Shown here: in pieces, positions 15,972 to 25,148 of the stretch
Numbering within the stretch: the first letter of the stretch is position 1
Layout: the number at the start of each line of letters is the position of its first letter
Source of the DNA: Streptomyces sp. CG4
Lineage (GTDB): Bacteria; Actinomycetota; Actinomycetes; Streptomycetales; Streptomycetaceae
Assembly (NCBI RefSeq): GCF_041080655.1
Contig: NZ_CP163525.1
Coordinates: 6,324,001-6,388,000 of the forward strand
Direction of reading: 5' to 3'
DNA: 64,000 nucleotides
The notes under the pieces: generated by a model
Told to the model about the DNA's origin: nothing
Databases searched by the model: none
Seen by the model: the letters and a program-made list of their open reading frames with translations, nothing else
Position numbers and translations under genes: made by a program

Positions 15972-18908
15972 GTGATCAAGCCGGAGGAGATTCCTGAGTT
16001 CACTGGTGATCTGGAGCAGTTGGAGAAGGATTACGGTGCGCTGAAGAAGGATGCCGGGCTGGTCCGTTCCACGGGTGCGGATGTGCATGGGCAGTTCCAG
16101 AAGCTGCGGGGGTTCTATCAGGCTCCGGAGGCGGAGAAGCTGTTCGGCTCGACGCGGCCGGTGGCGGACCGTTCGGATGCGTTCGCCACGCATCTGGAGA
16201 CGGTGTCGTCGGCGTTGTCGGGGTATGCGGCGGAGATCCGTCCGCTGGTGGCGAAGCTGAAGCAGCTCAGGCATGACGCGGTGGCGTTCGTCGACTCGGT
16301 CAAGGGTGATCACGACTGGGAGTACGACGAGGACAAGGTCAAGAAGAACAACCAGCTGCGTGATGATGTGACGGCGGCGGTGGCGGCGTTCTGGGCGGCG
16401 GAGCGGACGTGCCACAACAAGATCACGGCGATCTGGCACGGGACGCAGATGGTCGCCGGGGATGGCTCCAACAGGTCGGACATGTACGGCTACAACGCTT
16501 CGGACCTGAAGGGTGCGAAGGGGTTGCCGTGGGGTGATCCGGTGGAGCAGAAGCACCACTGGTACGAGTTCGGGCACTGGGCGAAGTCGTTCCTGTGGGA
16601 CGGCATTTGTGTGGACGGGATCTGGGGCACGATCAAGGGTCTGGGGACCCTGGTGGGTGTCGATGGCTGGGATGCGATGAAGCAGGCCTGGAAGGGTCTG
16701 GCGCAGCTGGCGACGGCGCTGGAGTTCATGGCCAATCCGGTGACGGCGGCGGCGTTCTTGCTGGTGCCGGACAAGTACATGCCGTCGTGGCTGCGTGAGT
16801 CGCGCAACACGATGAAGCAGACTGGTAAGGCGTTGCTGGCGTGGGACGAGTGGGGCAAGAACCCCGCGCGGGCCGCGGGTGGGGTCACCTTCAATGTGCT
16901 GACGACGGTGTTCACCGGTGGTGAGGGTGCGGCGGTGGCGGGTGCGGGCAAGGCCGGCGCGGTGGCCAAGGCGATCTCGGTGGCGGGCAAGGTCGGCAGG
17001 GTCATCGACCCGATGACGTACGTGATGAAGGGCGCCGGCGCCGGACTGTCCAAGATCGGCGACATCGGCAAGGCCCTGAAGGGCGCCGGGAAGATCGACA
17101 TCCCCAAGATCCCCGACAACGCGATCACCCTGCCCGAGGGCACGGTGCACCTGCCCGACGGGACCGTCCACCTCCCCGAAGGGGTGGACATCCCCAAGGG
17201 CGGCGTCGAACTCCCGAACGGCAACGTCAAGTTGCCCGACAACGCCCCACTGCATCCCGCGGGCACCGAACCCCTCCACACGCCCGAGGGCGAGCCGCCG
17301 CTGTTCGCCGACGAACACGGCAACATCGTCGACCACAAGGGCAACGTGCTGCTGGACACCAGGGAGCCCGGCCCCACGGACACCGTGGACCGGGGACACT
17401 CCGGCGCCCCGGCCCCCGGCCACCAGGCCACGGGCGCGGACCTGCCGCACGTGGACTCCCCGGCCAAGCAGCCGGCCCTGGTCGGCGCGGGCGCCCACAC
17501 CGCCGACACCGCAGCCCACGCCGGCGAACACATCAAGCTGGGCAGCAGCCTCGACGACATCGGCCGCGTCGGCGAGAACGCCCCGACGGCACCCGCCGTC
17601 CACGCGGGCGGAGAGATACCCGGGGTCCAGGCCGGTGGCGACCACCTCCCCGGCGGCACCGCCGACCACCTGCCGGGCGGCCGGGCCGACGCCCACATGC
17701 CGACGAACAGCGTCGACACCCACGTACCCACCGGCACCGGCGACCACGCGGTGCCCGCTCCCGGGTCGGGCGACCACGTGCCCGGTGGCCACACCGGCGA
17801 CGTCAACACCCCCGGCCACGGGCTGCCGGGCCACGGCGGCGACACCCACCTGCCCGGCCACCGTGCCGAACCGCCCGTCGGTGGAAGCGGCCCGGACGAC
17901 CTGGGCGGGGTCGGCAACGACGCCATCGGAGGAGGCAAGCACACCGCCCCCGAACCCGCTACGGCCCCGCACGACGCTGAAGCCGCCCGCCCCAGCTTCA
18001 TGCACGACGGCGACAACCCGTACGGCCCTGCGGGCTCGCTCAGCGAGGAGCAGGTCCGTGAGATCCAGGTCTACCGTGCCAACCACGAACCCGGTTACTT
18101 CGAAGATTTCTACAAGTCGAACGGAAACCGGAAGAGCCTTGAGTTCTACGACGAGAGTGGCAGGACACCGCCACAGCTGACCCGTGAGTCGCCGAACCAC
18201 CCCTGGGTCACGGTCCACGACGCCCCGCCCCCGGTGAGGCCACGCTATCTCGGCGACTGGATCAAACGCGGCCCCGACGGCCTGGACCCGGAGCCGCTGT
18301 CGAAGCTGAACGAGGCGGCGGAAGAGCGCCACTTCGCCATCCATCACGACCACGCCATGGACTCCTGGAAACAGGATGCCAAGCATGCGCACCAGCAGCA
18401 CCCGACGTGGGAAACGGAGGTGGAGCAGCACGAGAGCCGAGCTGCATATCGGGAATCTCATATCCGCATGCGGGATGCTTCCGAGGATTTCGGCGAAAAG
18501 GTAGCCGAACACCACGTCATCCCGGAGCGCTACAGCGGTGCCACCCCTGAGCCACTCCACGGCCCGCTGAACGGAAACGACCAGTTCGACCAGGTGTGGC
18601 GCCGCAAGGACGGCGGCTACGTCGTCGTCGAGGCCAAGAGTAGCGTCGACACCGAATTGGGGGCGCGCAACCTGCCCAGCGGAAAGCGGGTTTCTCAGGG
18701 AACCAGGGAGTATTTCCTCGACATCATCCGTGAAATGGAGAAGCGTGGAAAGCACAACGCAGCCGAAAGGAAGCTCGCACGGAATCTCAAGACGGCTCTG
18801 AAGGAAGGGAAACTGGACTACATAGTTGTCAAGGGGGAGAAGAACGCGGGCGAGTACGCTGGCTACCGCATGCGCCAGTTCGACATCTCCAAGAGGAGTG
18901 CTCCGTGA
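15972..18908 (+). CDS. large polymorphic toxin with nuclease-type C-terminus
   Basis: 978 aa from a GTG with weak upstream pairing; other starts up to 15921 are possible. Residues 1-170 are helical and resemble the N-terminal delivery domain of actinobacterial T7SS-type toxins (EEIPEFTGDLEQLEKDYGAL). A glycine/alanine-rich hydrophobic part follows (300-370). Residues about 380-650 carry repeats such as LPEGTVHLPDGTVHLPEG and DHLPGG units, a likely extended stalk. The last 150 residues look like a restriction-endonuclease-fold toxin: DQFDQVW, VVVEAKSS near residue 887, then a conserved Q in RVSQGTREYF. Nuclease activity is inferred from that D...E-x-K...Q pattern. It overlaps the immunity gene by 4 bp. 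Confidence 0.82.
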   Translation: MIKPEEIPEFTGDLEQLEKDYGALKKDAGLVRSTGADVHGQFQKLRGFYQAPEAEKLFGSTRPVADRSDAFATHLETVSSALSGYAAEIRPLVAKLKQLRHDAVAFVDSVKGDHDWEYDEDKVKKNNQLRDDVTAAVAAFWAAERTCHNKITAIWHGTQMVAGDGSNRSDMYGYNASDLKGAKGLPWGDPVEQKHHWYEFGHWAKSFLWDGICVDGIWGTIKGLGTLVGVDGWDAMKQAWKGLAQLATALEFMANPVTAAAFLLVPDKYMPSWLRESRNTMKQTGKALLAWDEWGKNPARAAGGVTFNVLTTVFTGGEGAAVAGAGKAGAVAKAISVAGKVGRVIDPMTYVMKGAGAGLSKIGDIGKALKGAGKIDIPKIPDNAITLPEGTVHLPDGTVHLPEGVDIPKGGVELPNGNVKLPDNAPLHPAGTEPLHTPEGEPPLFADEHGNIVDHKGNVLLDTREPGPTDTVDRGHSGAPAPGHQATGADLPHVDSPAKQPALVGAGAHTADTAAHAGEHIKLGSSLDDIGRVGENAPTAPAVHAGGEIPGVQAGGDHLPGGTADHLPGGRADAHMPTNSVDTHVPTGTGDHAVPAPGSGDHVPGGHTGDVNTPGHGLPGHGGDTHLPGHRAEPPVGGSGPDDLGGVGNDAIGGGKHTAPEPATAPHDAEAARPSFMHDGDNPYGPAGSLSEEQVREIQVYRANHEPGYFEDFYKSNGNRKSLEFYDESGRTPPQLTRESPNHPWVTVHDAPPPVRPRYLGDWIKRGPDGLDPEPLSKLNEAAEERHFAIHHDHAMDSWKQDAKHAHQQHPTWETEVEQHESRAAYRESHIRMRDASEDFGEKVAEHHVIPERYSGATPEPLHGPLNGNDQFDQVWRRKDGGYVVVEAKSSVDTELGARNLPSGKRVSQGTREYFLDIIREMEKRGKHNAAERKLARNLKTALKEGKLDYIVVKGEKNAGEYAGYRMRQFDISKRSAP

Positions 18909-19765
18909 CCGTCATCATCCCACGTCACAGCTCGCCGGGACCCGACGACGAGGGCTATGCGGCGGATCTGGGACAGAACGTGATCGAGGATGTCCAGGAC
19001 CTCGAAGAGTCGCCCGACTCCTTGGACTTGTTGTTGAGCACAGCCTTGCTCCATGTCCAGGCTCGCTGCACCGTCGATCCGCGTGCAGCCAGGCTTGAGA
19101 CGTGGGAGGCCGTGGTCACCGCGATGCAGATCTATTCAGCGCTGTTCGCAGTGACCAGCGCCACCGAAGGAACCGTGCAGTGCCGTATTGCGCACGAGGT
19201 ACGAACCCTTCCGGTCATCGGCCCGCAGTCTTATGCGGATGCGGGTAACTGGGTCAACGCCTTCTGGCTGGCCGTGATCTGCCGTGACCAGAAGCGTATG
19301 ACCGAGCTCTGCGAAGTGCCCCTGGAACGGCTGCGTTCACCGGAAGGGTCGTTCGACGAGTACGTCTACCACTGGGTCGCGGCGCTGCAGGCCTACTGGC
19401 TGCAGCGACCAGGACTGGTGGAAGAACTCACCGCGGCGCTTCGGGGCTCCCACCCCGACGTCGCACGCATCACGCCCCATGACTTGCTGCAGAACATCCT
19501 GTATCCCCCGATCAACCTCTTCTATCGCTTCCTGCGCCAGGACGGCCCCGGCTTCAACCAGGCCCTGGCGGAAGCCGTGGAACTGCACAAGGCCTACTGG
19601 ACCGCGGACGAGGACAGGACGGATGATCCGTCCGGCATGGTCGCCCTCGCACCACTGGCCATCGCCTGCCTCGCCTACGACGGCGACATGCCGATCGAGG
19701 TGGAGTCCGACTACTTGCCCAAGCACCTGCTCCAGCGCGGCTGGCTGGGCGAGTTCCCCACCTAG
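18905..19765 (+). CDS. Imm49-family immunity protein
   Basis: 286 aa, beginning at a GTG that overlaps the toxin's TGA (GTGA). It resembles the Imm49 family of polymorphic-toxin immunity proteins, with a helical body containing NWVNAFWLAVICRDQKRMTE, YHWVAALQAYWLQRPG and the C-terminal LAPLAIACLAYDGDMPIEV. It has no signal peptide, so it acts in the cytoplasm, where it should bind and neutralise the cognate toxin C-terminus. The overlap ensures it is made with the toxin. A MFS gene converges from the right. Confidence 0.82.
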   Translation: MTVIIPRHSSPGPDDEGYAADLGQNVIEDVQDLEESPDSLDLLLSTALLHVQARCTVDPRAARLETWEAVVTAMQIYSALFAVTSATEGTVQCRIAHEVRTLPVIGPQSYADAGNWVNAFWLAVICRDQKRMTELCEVPLERLRSPEGSFDEYVYHWVAALQAYWLQRPGLVEELTAALRGSHPDVARITPHDLLQNILYPPINLFYRFLRQDGPGFNQALAEAVELHKAYWTADEDRTDDPSGMVALAPLAIACLAYDGDMPIEVESDYLPKHLLQRGWLGEFPT

Positions 19766-19848
19766 CACACGGCAGAGCGGTCCCTCCGAGGCCTGAGGGC
19801 ACCGCCATGCAGGCCGGGGCACGGGGGAGCGGGGCCGATCGACCCGGC

Positions 19849-21354
19849 TCAGCCGCGTGGCAGGAGGAGGCGGGAGAGGGCGGCTGTGGTGAGGAGGAGG
19901 GCGGCGACGGTGACGAGGCCCAGGTGCATGCCCGGGAGGGAGAAGCCGCCGGGACCGGAGAGCAGGCTGCCGAAGAGGGCGACGGCGAGTGCACCGCCGG
20001 TCTGGCGGAAGGAGTTGAGCAGCCCTGACGCGGTTCCCGCGCGCTCTCCCGGGACGGCGTCCATCAGCAGCGCGGTCAGTGCGGGTACCGCGAGTGCCCC
20101 GCCGATGCTCAGCGGCAGCAGCAGGATCAGCACCAGCCACACCGGGGTGTGCGCGGCCAGCGGCAGCATGGCCAGCATCGCTCCGGCGAAGATCACCTGA
20201 CCGGCGACGATCACCGGCCGCCGCCCGATCCGCTCCGCCAGCCGCGGCGAGACCAGGTTGGTCACCGTCACCACCGCCGACATCGGGACGAACATCAGCC
20301 CGGCCGTGATCCCCGACATCCCGCGCAGCTGCTGGTAGTACAGCCCGAGGAGGAAGATCCCGCCGTAGAAGGCGGCGTTGACGGCGAAACCGACCGCGAG
20401 CGACACGGCCATCCGGCGGTCCGTCAGCATGTGCAGGGGAACCATGGGCTGGCGGTGCCGGCCCTCCACCACGCGGAAGGCGTACCCGGAGGCGACGGCG
20501 AGCGCGCCGGCCGCCAGCACAGGGCCGCTGGTCCAGCCCAGGTGGCCGCCCTCGATCACCGCGAAGGCCAGCCCGGCCAGGGCCAGTACGGCGGTGAGCT
20601 GGCCGCCGCCGTCCAGCGCGGCGGGCCGGCGCGGGGAACGCTCCACCCGGACCAGCAGACCCAGGATCACCGCGCCCACCGGGAGGTTGAGCAGGAAGAC
20701 CGCCCGCCAGCCGGCCGAGTCGGTGAGCAGCCCGCCCAGTACGGGACCCGCCGCCATCGCCACCGAGCCGCCGACCGTCCACAGCGCGATGGCGCGGGCG
20801 CGCGCCCGGGCGTCCTCGTACGCCTGCCGGATCAGCGCCAGCGAGGCCGGCATCACGACCGCGGCGGCACCGCCCTGGGCCACGCGCGCGCCCACCAGTA
20901 CGCCGATGCCGGGCGCGAGCGCGCAACCGAGGGAGGCGAGGGTGAACAGAGCGATGCCCCAGGCGTAGGCGCGGCGGGCGCCGGCCCGGTCGGCGAGGGC
21001 GCCGGCGGAGAGCATCAGGGCCGCGAACATCAGCGTGTACGCGTCCACCACCCACTGCAGCCCGGCCATCCCGCCGCTGAGGGAGTCCCGGATCGCGGGC
21101 AGCGCGATGTTCACGGCCGAGACATCGATGGTGATCACTGTGAAGCCGAGCAGTGAAGCGACCAGCGCGACGCCGCTCCGCCGTGGCGCGGCGGGGGCGC
21201 CGGTAAGGGCGCCGGTGGGGGCGCCAGTGGGTGGCGCGGCTGGTCGGGCCCGGTCCGGCCCGCGCCGCCGGAGCGTGGGCGCCGCGGTCTCGGTGCCGTG
21301 CCCGTGGGCGGGTGCGGTGGACCGGGACGCGGCAAGGGGGGAGGTGGTTCGCAT
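19849..21354 (-). CDS. MFS drug efflux transporter (14-helix DHA2 type)
   Basis: 501 aa. A proline/alanine-rich cytoplasmic tail of about 55 residues precedes the first helix (VALVASLLGFTVITIDVSAV). The sequence then shows motif A (GALADRAGARRAYAWGI) and motif C of drug/H+ antiporters (GGSVAMAAGPVLGGLLTD), followed by WRAVFLLNLPVG. Length and motifs fit the EmrB/QacA group. The ATG at 21354 lies 6 bp after AGGAG; an in-frame TTG two codons earlier is less likely. It is divergent from an HTH regulator, a common efflux/regulator pairing. The substrate is not predictable. Confidence 0.88.
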   Translation of the reverse strand: MRTTSPLAASRSTAPAHGHGTETAAPTLRRRGPDRARPAAPPTGAPTGALTGAPAAPRRSGVALVASLLGFTVITIDVSAVNIALPAIRDSLSGGMAGLQWVVDAYTLMFAALMLSAGALADRAGARRAYAWGIALFTLASLGCALAPGIGVLVGARVAQGGAAAVVMPASLALIRQAYEDARARARAIALWTVGGSVAMAAGPVLGGLLTDSAGWRAVFLLNLPVGAVILGLLVRVERSPRRPAALDGGGQLTAVLALAGLAFAVIEGGHLGWTSGPVLAAGALAVASGYAFRVVEGRHRQPMVPLHMLTDRRMAVSLAVGFAVNAAFYGGIFLLGLYYQQLRGMSGITAGLMFVPMSAVVTVTNLVSPRLAERIGRRPVIVAGQVIFAGAMLAMLPLAAHTPVWLVLILLLPLSIGGALAVPALTALLMDAVPGERAGTASGLLNSFRQTGGALAVALFGSLLSGPGGFSLPGMHLGLVTVAALLLTTAALSRLLLPRG

Positions 21355-21602
21355 GGTCAACTCCTGGGTGAAATGAGACTAATTGACTTCTCGTCAGAGC
21401 AAGCCGGGGCGGGCGGCCTCAGCCCGTCGGGGCCGCGGCCCGGTGTCTCGCACCCCCTGGGCCCCGGCGGCCGGGCCGCCCGCTGCGAACAACTCTCCGT
21501 CCCCGCGCGGCCGTCCGGCAGACCGCGTTGTTCCCGGGGCGCCGCGTTCCAGGCACTGACAGGGCCCCCCACGTTCCTCGCCCGGCTGCCACAATGGGTC
21601 GA

Positions 21603-22544
21603 ATGGCAGCAGTAGACGCGCGAGGCACCGAGCTCGGCAGATATCTGAAGGCCCGCAGGGCACAGGTCCGCCCGGAGGACGTCGGCCTCCCGGCCGGCGC
21701 CGGGCTTCGCCGCACTCCCGGACTGCGCCGGGAGGAGCTGGCCGCGCTGGCCGGGGTGAGCGTCGACTACTACATCCGCCTGGAGCGCGGCCGGGAGACC
21801 AATCCCTCTCCCGCCGTCGTGGACGCCCTCGGCCGCGCCCTGCGCCTGCGCGGCGACGCCTACGAACGCCTGCACGAGCTCGCGGAGCTGGCCTCCGGCC
21901 GGATCGCCGAGCTGCCGGCCTCCTCGGACCACGCCGTCCGCGACTCGGTCCTGCAGATGCTGGAGTCGGTGCGCCCGCTGCCCGCCTATGTGGTGAGCCG
22001 CTACAACCGCGTACTGGCCGCGAACCCGCCGGGCCGGCGACTGCTGCCCGGGCTCTGGGACTGGCCCGAGGACCAGCGCAACCTGACCCGCTATGTCTTC
22101 CTCCACCCGGTCGGCCGGGCGCTCTACGACCCGTGGGAGGAGAACGTCGCGCTCTCGGTGGCGCATCTGCGGGCGGTCGCCGGGGCCGACCCGGACGACC
22201 CGGAGCTCACCGCGCTCGTCGGCGAACTGGTCCTGAAGTCACCGGAGTTCGCGCGACTCTGGGAGCGGTACGACGTCTGCGAGCGCGGCGGCGGGCAGAA
22301 GACCTTCCGGCATCCGAAGGTCGGACCGATCACCCTGACGTACGAGGTCATGCGACTGGCCCGGACGGGCGGCCAGCGGGTGGTGGTCTACCAGGCGGCC
22401 CCCGGCAGCGCGGACGAGCAGGCCATGCTCCGCCTGGAGTCCGCGGACGCCCGGCCGGAGTCGGCGCCCCCGGGCCATCCGGAGCCGGCCGGCGAGTCGT
22501 GCCCCGCCGGCGTGCCGTCCTCGGCCCACGCCTCCGTCGGCTGA
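21603..22544 (+). CDS. helix-turn-helix regulator with MmyB-like ligand domain
   Basis: 313 aa. An XRE-type helix-turn-helix occupies about residues 10-70 (LRREELAALAGVSVDYYIRL), preceded by the GLRRTPG stretch typical of the family. The rest is an MmyB-like domain (LPAYVVSRYNRVLAANPPGR, then NLTRYVFLHP), thought to bind a fatty-acid-like or hydrophobic ligand. An in-frame ATG at 21594 is an alternative start. It lies 248 bp from, and divergent to, the MFS gene and is the obvious candidate regulator of that pump. Confidence 0.87.
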   Translation: MAAVDARGTELGRYLKARRAQVRPEDVGLPAGAGLRRTPGLRREELAALAGVSVDYYIRLERGRETNPSPAVVDALGRALRLRGDAYERLHELAELASGRIAELPASSDHAVRDSVLQMLESVRPLPAYVVSRYNRVLAANPPGRRLLPGLWDWPEDQRNLTRYVFLHPVGRALYDPWEENVALSVAHLRAVAGADPDDPELTALVGELVLKSPEFARLWERYDVCERGGGQKTFRHPKVGPITLTYEVMRLARTGGQRVVVYQAAPGSADEQAMLRLESADARPESAPPGHPEPAGESCPAGVPSSAHASVG

Positions 22545-22585
22545 GTCACGGTCCGCCGCCTCGCCTCATCACGGCTCGCCCTCGG

Positions 22586-22634
22586 GTGACGTGGTGACGT
22601 AGAGACGTGGTGACGCGGTGATGTGATGACGTGA
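22586..22634. repeat. degenerate short tandem repeat (GTGACGTG-like)
   Basis: About 49 bp built from repeats such as GTGACGTG, GTGACGTAGAGACGTG and GTGACGCGGTGATGTGATG, between the ends of two convergent genes. Probably slippage-derived; no function is apparent. Confidence 0.5.
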
Positions 22635-22708
22635 TGCGCTCGCGGTCCCGCCGGTGCGCGCGCAACGCCGTGTCCGGGCGGGGCCGGCGCCCTCGGCGTT
22701 TGCGTGGT

Positions 22709-23290
22709 TCAGGGGCTCGGTGCCGTCAGGTACCGCTGCACGGTCGGCCCGAGCCACGCCAGCAGTTCCTCGCGGACCAGCTCCCGGGCCGGCGGGATGC
22801 GCAGCACATAGCGGGTCAGAGCCAGCCCGAGCAGCTGCGCGGCGCACAGCGCGGCCCGGGCCGGGACCTGCTCGGGGTCGGGGCACACCTGCCGGGCCAC
22901 CGGCAGCAGCTGGTCCCGGAAGATGCCCTGCATCCGCTCGGCCCCGGCCTCATTGGTGGCGCCGACCCGGAGGACGGCCGTCAGCTCCTCGTTCTCCTCC
23001 CACAGGTCGAGGAAGTGGCCCACCAGCGTCCGCCCCACGTCCTCCCGCGCCAACCGCGTCAGATCGGGCAGCCGCAGATCCAGCGCCACGGCCGCCGCGA
23101 ACAGTCCCTCCTTGCTGCCGAAGTACCGCATCACCATCGACGGGTCGATGCGGGCGTCCTTGGCGATCGCCCGGATGGTGGCCCGCTCGTAGCCGTCGGC
23201 GGCGAACCGCTCGCGGGCGGCGTCGAGGATCGCGGTACGGGTGGCGTCGGAGCGGCGTGCGGGGGTGGGTCTGGTGCTGCTGCCAGTCAT
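22709..23290 (-). CDS. TetR/AcrR-family repressor
   Basis: 193 aa. Residues about 14-60 form the TetR helix-turn-helix (ARERFAADGYERATIRAIAK then DPSMVMRYFGSKEGLFAAAV). The rest is a helical ligand domain resembling TetR_C proteins that control oxidoreductases or pumps. The ATG at 23290 sits right at the edge of a 126-bp array of repeated half-palindromes. The divergent gene across that array encodes an FAD monooxygenase, so the protein very likely represses both genes by binding the array. An in-frame upstream ATG would overlap the operators and was rejected. Confidence 0.9.
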   Translation of the reverse strand: MTGSSTRPTPARRSDATRTAILDAARERFAADGYERATIRAIAKDARIDPSMVMRYFGSKEGLFAAAVALDLRLPDLTRLAREDVGRTLVGHFLDLWEENEELTAVLRVGATNEAGAERMQGIFRDQLLPVARQVCPDPEQVPARAALCAAQLLGLALTRYVLRIPPARELVREELLAWLGPTVQRYLTAPSP

Positions 23291-23291
23291 G

Positions 23292-23417
23292 CCAACGAGC
23301 GTAGGCCAACAGTCGTGGGCCAACAAGTGTTGACTCCCCGCCCAGCCCGGTTCTACCGTGGTCAACAGGTGTTGGCCAACGGGCGTTGGCCATCGAGCGT
23401 TGACCAACAGGCGTTGG
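23292..23417. promoter_or_regulatory. nine-unit 14-bp operator array between tetR and monooxygenase
   Basis: Units start every 14 bp at 23292, 23306, 23320, (23334, 23348 degenerate), 23362, 23376, 23390 and 23404. The best copies read CCAACAAGTGTTGA, TCAACAGGTGTTGG, CCAACGGGCGTTGG and CCAACAGGCGTTGG, each itself a palindrome CCAAC-N4-GTTGG. The two degenerate units probably hold promoter elements. The array fills nearly the whole 143-bp gap. Confidence 0.8.
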
Positions 23418-23433
23418 CATCCAGGAGGCCACC

Positions 23434-24942
23434 ATGACCGGCACCACTGGCAACAACGACACGACTGCCGTGACCGGCACGCCCGGCGCCCCCGGCACCG
23501 GCACCGGCGCCGACACCGTCATCGTCGTCGGCTCCGGCCCCACCGGCCTGCTCCTCGCCGGTGACCTCGCCGCCGCCGGCGTCCCGGTCACCGTTCTCGA
23601 AAAGCGCCCCCACAAGATCAGCAACCTCTCCCGCGCCTTCGTCCTGCACGCCCGCACCCTCGAACAGCTCGATGCGCGCGGCCTCGCCGACGACCTGGAG
23701 GCCGTGGGCCGGTCGCTCGACCACCTCCGCCTCTTCGGCCGGCTCGGCATCGACCTCTCCGCGCTCCCCTCCCGGTTCAACCACCTCCTGGTCCTACCGC
23801 AGTACGAGGTCGAGAAGGTCCTGGAGCGGCGCGCGGTCGAGGCGGGCGTCGACCTCCGGTACGAGACCGAGGTGGCCGGGCTCACCCAGGACGCGGACGG
23901 GGTGACCATCGAGGCGCGCGGGCCCGAGGGGCGCACGGAGAGCCTGCGGGCGGCGTACGTCGTCGGCGCCGACGGCATGCGCAGTGCCGTACGGGACGCG
24001 ATCGGGCTGCCCTTCCCGGGCAGGTCGGTGATCCGTTCCGTGGTCCTCGCCGACGTCAGGCTGGCCGAGAAGCCGCCGACCCTGCTCACCGTCGACGCCG
24101 TCGGCGACGCCTTCGCCTTCCTCGCGCCGTTCGGTGACGGCTACTACCGGGTGATCGGCTGGCTTCGCGGCCGTGACGTCCCCGACGACGCGCCGCTGGA
24201 CCTGGCCGAGGTCAAGGAGATCACCCGCCTCGCCCTCGGCCGGGACTTCGGGATGCACGACGCCCGCTGGCTGTCCCGCTTCCACAGCGACGAACGGCAG
24301 GCGCCCGCCTACCGGGTCGGGCGGGTCTTCCTGGCCGGCGACGCCGCGCACGTGCACACCCCGGCCGGCGGCCAGGGCATGAACACCGGGCTGCAGGACG
24401 CGGCCAACCTGAGCTGGAAGCTCGCGGCGGTCGCCACCGGCCACGCGGACCCCTCGCTGCTCGACACCTACCAGGCCGAGCGGCACCCCGTGGGCCGGGC
24501 GGTGCTGCGCAGCAGCGGCGGGATCGTGCGCCTCGCCATGGCCAAGCGCCCCTGGACCCTCGCCGCGCGCGCCGCGCTCACCGCGTTCCTGAACGCCGTA
24601 GGCCCCGCCCGGCGCAAGGTCGCCGCCCAGGTCACCGGCATCGGCTACCGCTACCCGGCCCCCCACGGCACCCACCGCCTCACCGGCACCCGCGTCCCGG
24701 ACGTCGCCCTGGCCGGCGGCGGCCGTCTCTACGAGGCACTGCGCGGCGGCCGGTTCGTCCTGATCACCCCGGAGCCGTACGAAACGGGTCCGGCCCGCGC
24801 CGGCCGGCTGACTGTCGCGCACTGGGCGAGCGCCCGCCGTACGACCGTGCTGGTACGCCCCGACGGCTATGCGGCCTGGGCGGCGGACTCGGCGGACACG
24901 GAGGGAATCGAGGCGGCGCTGACGGCACACGTCGGAGCCTGA
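23434..24942 (+). CDS. FAD-dependent aromatic monooxygenase
   Basis: 502 aa of the class A flavoprotein monooxygenase family (PHBH-like, as in PgaE or rifampicin monooxygenase). The N-terminal FAD loop is VIVVGSGPTGLLLAGDLA, the central DG motif is VVGADGMRSAVRDAIG, and the GD motif reads VFLAGDAAHVHTPAGGQGMN. A C-terminal thioredoxin-like domain is shortened. The first 28 residues are a Gly/Thr-rich extension. GGAGG precedes the ATG. It would hydroxylate an aromatic substrate with NAD(P)H and O2. Control by the divergent TetR protein suggests a role in detoxifying a compound that also acts as inducer. Confidence 0.88.
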   Translation: MTGTTGNNDTTAVTGTPGAPGTGTGADTVIVVGSGPTGLLLAGDLAAAGVPVTVLEKRPHKISNLSRAFVLHARTLEQLDARGLADDLEAVGRSLDHLRLFGRLGIDLSALPSRFNHLLVLPQYEVEKVLERRAVEAGVDLRYETEVAGLTQDADGVTIEARGPEGRTESLRAAYVVGADGMRSAVRDAIGLPFPGRSVIRSVVLADVRLAEKPPTLLTVDAVGDAFAFLAPFGDGYYRVIGWLRGRDVPDDAPLDLAEVKEITRLALGRDFGMHDARWLSRFHSDERQAPAYRVGRVFLAGDAAHVHTPAGGQGMNTGLQDAANLSWKLAAVATGHADPSLLDTYQAERHPVGRAVLRSSGGIVRLAMAKRPWTLAARAALTAFLNAVGPARRKVAAQVTGIGYRYPAPHGTHRLTGTRVPDVALAGGGRLYEALRGGRFVLITPEPYETGPARAGRLTVAHWASARRTTVLVRPDGYAAWAADSADTEGIEAALTAHVGA

Positions 24943-24954
24943 GTGCTCCGCCGA

Positions 24955-25024
24955 TGGTGCCGCGACGGGACCCCCTGGTGGTGCGGCGACGGACCCCCTG
25001 GTGGTGCCGCGACGGGCCCTCGGT
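24955..25024. repeat. three tandem copies of a 23-24-bp GC-rich unit
   Basis: Copies begin at 24955, 24979 and 25002, each TGGTGC(C/G)GCGACGG followed by a run of C. They lie just after the monooxygenase stop. They may come from slippage. The rest of the 206-bp gap before the next gene holds no supported feature. Confidence 0.6.
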
Positions 25025-25148
25025 CGTCCGTGGGCCCGTCGCGGCCGGGCGCGCCCCGCGCGGGGGAGCCGCCGATGGAACACGAGCCCGCCGGACCGCC
25101 GTCGCTACGCCCGGTCGAGCACCGTGTTCCGGTCAGTGCCCGGCGTCG

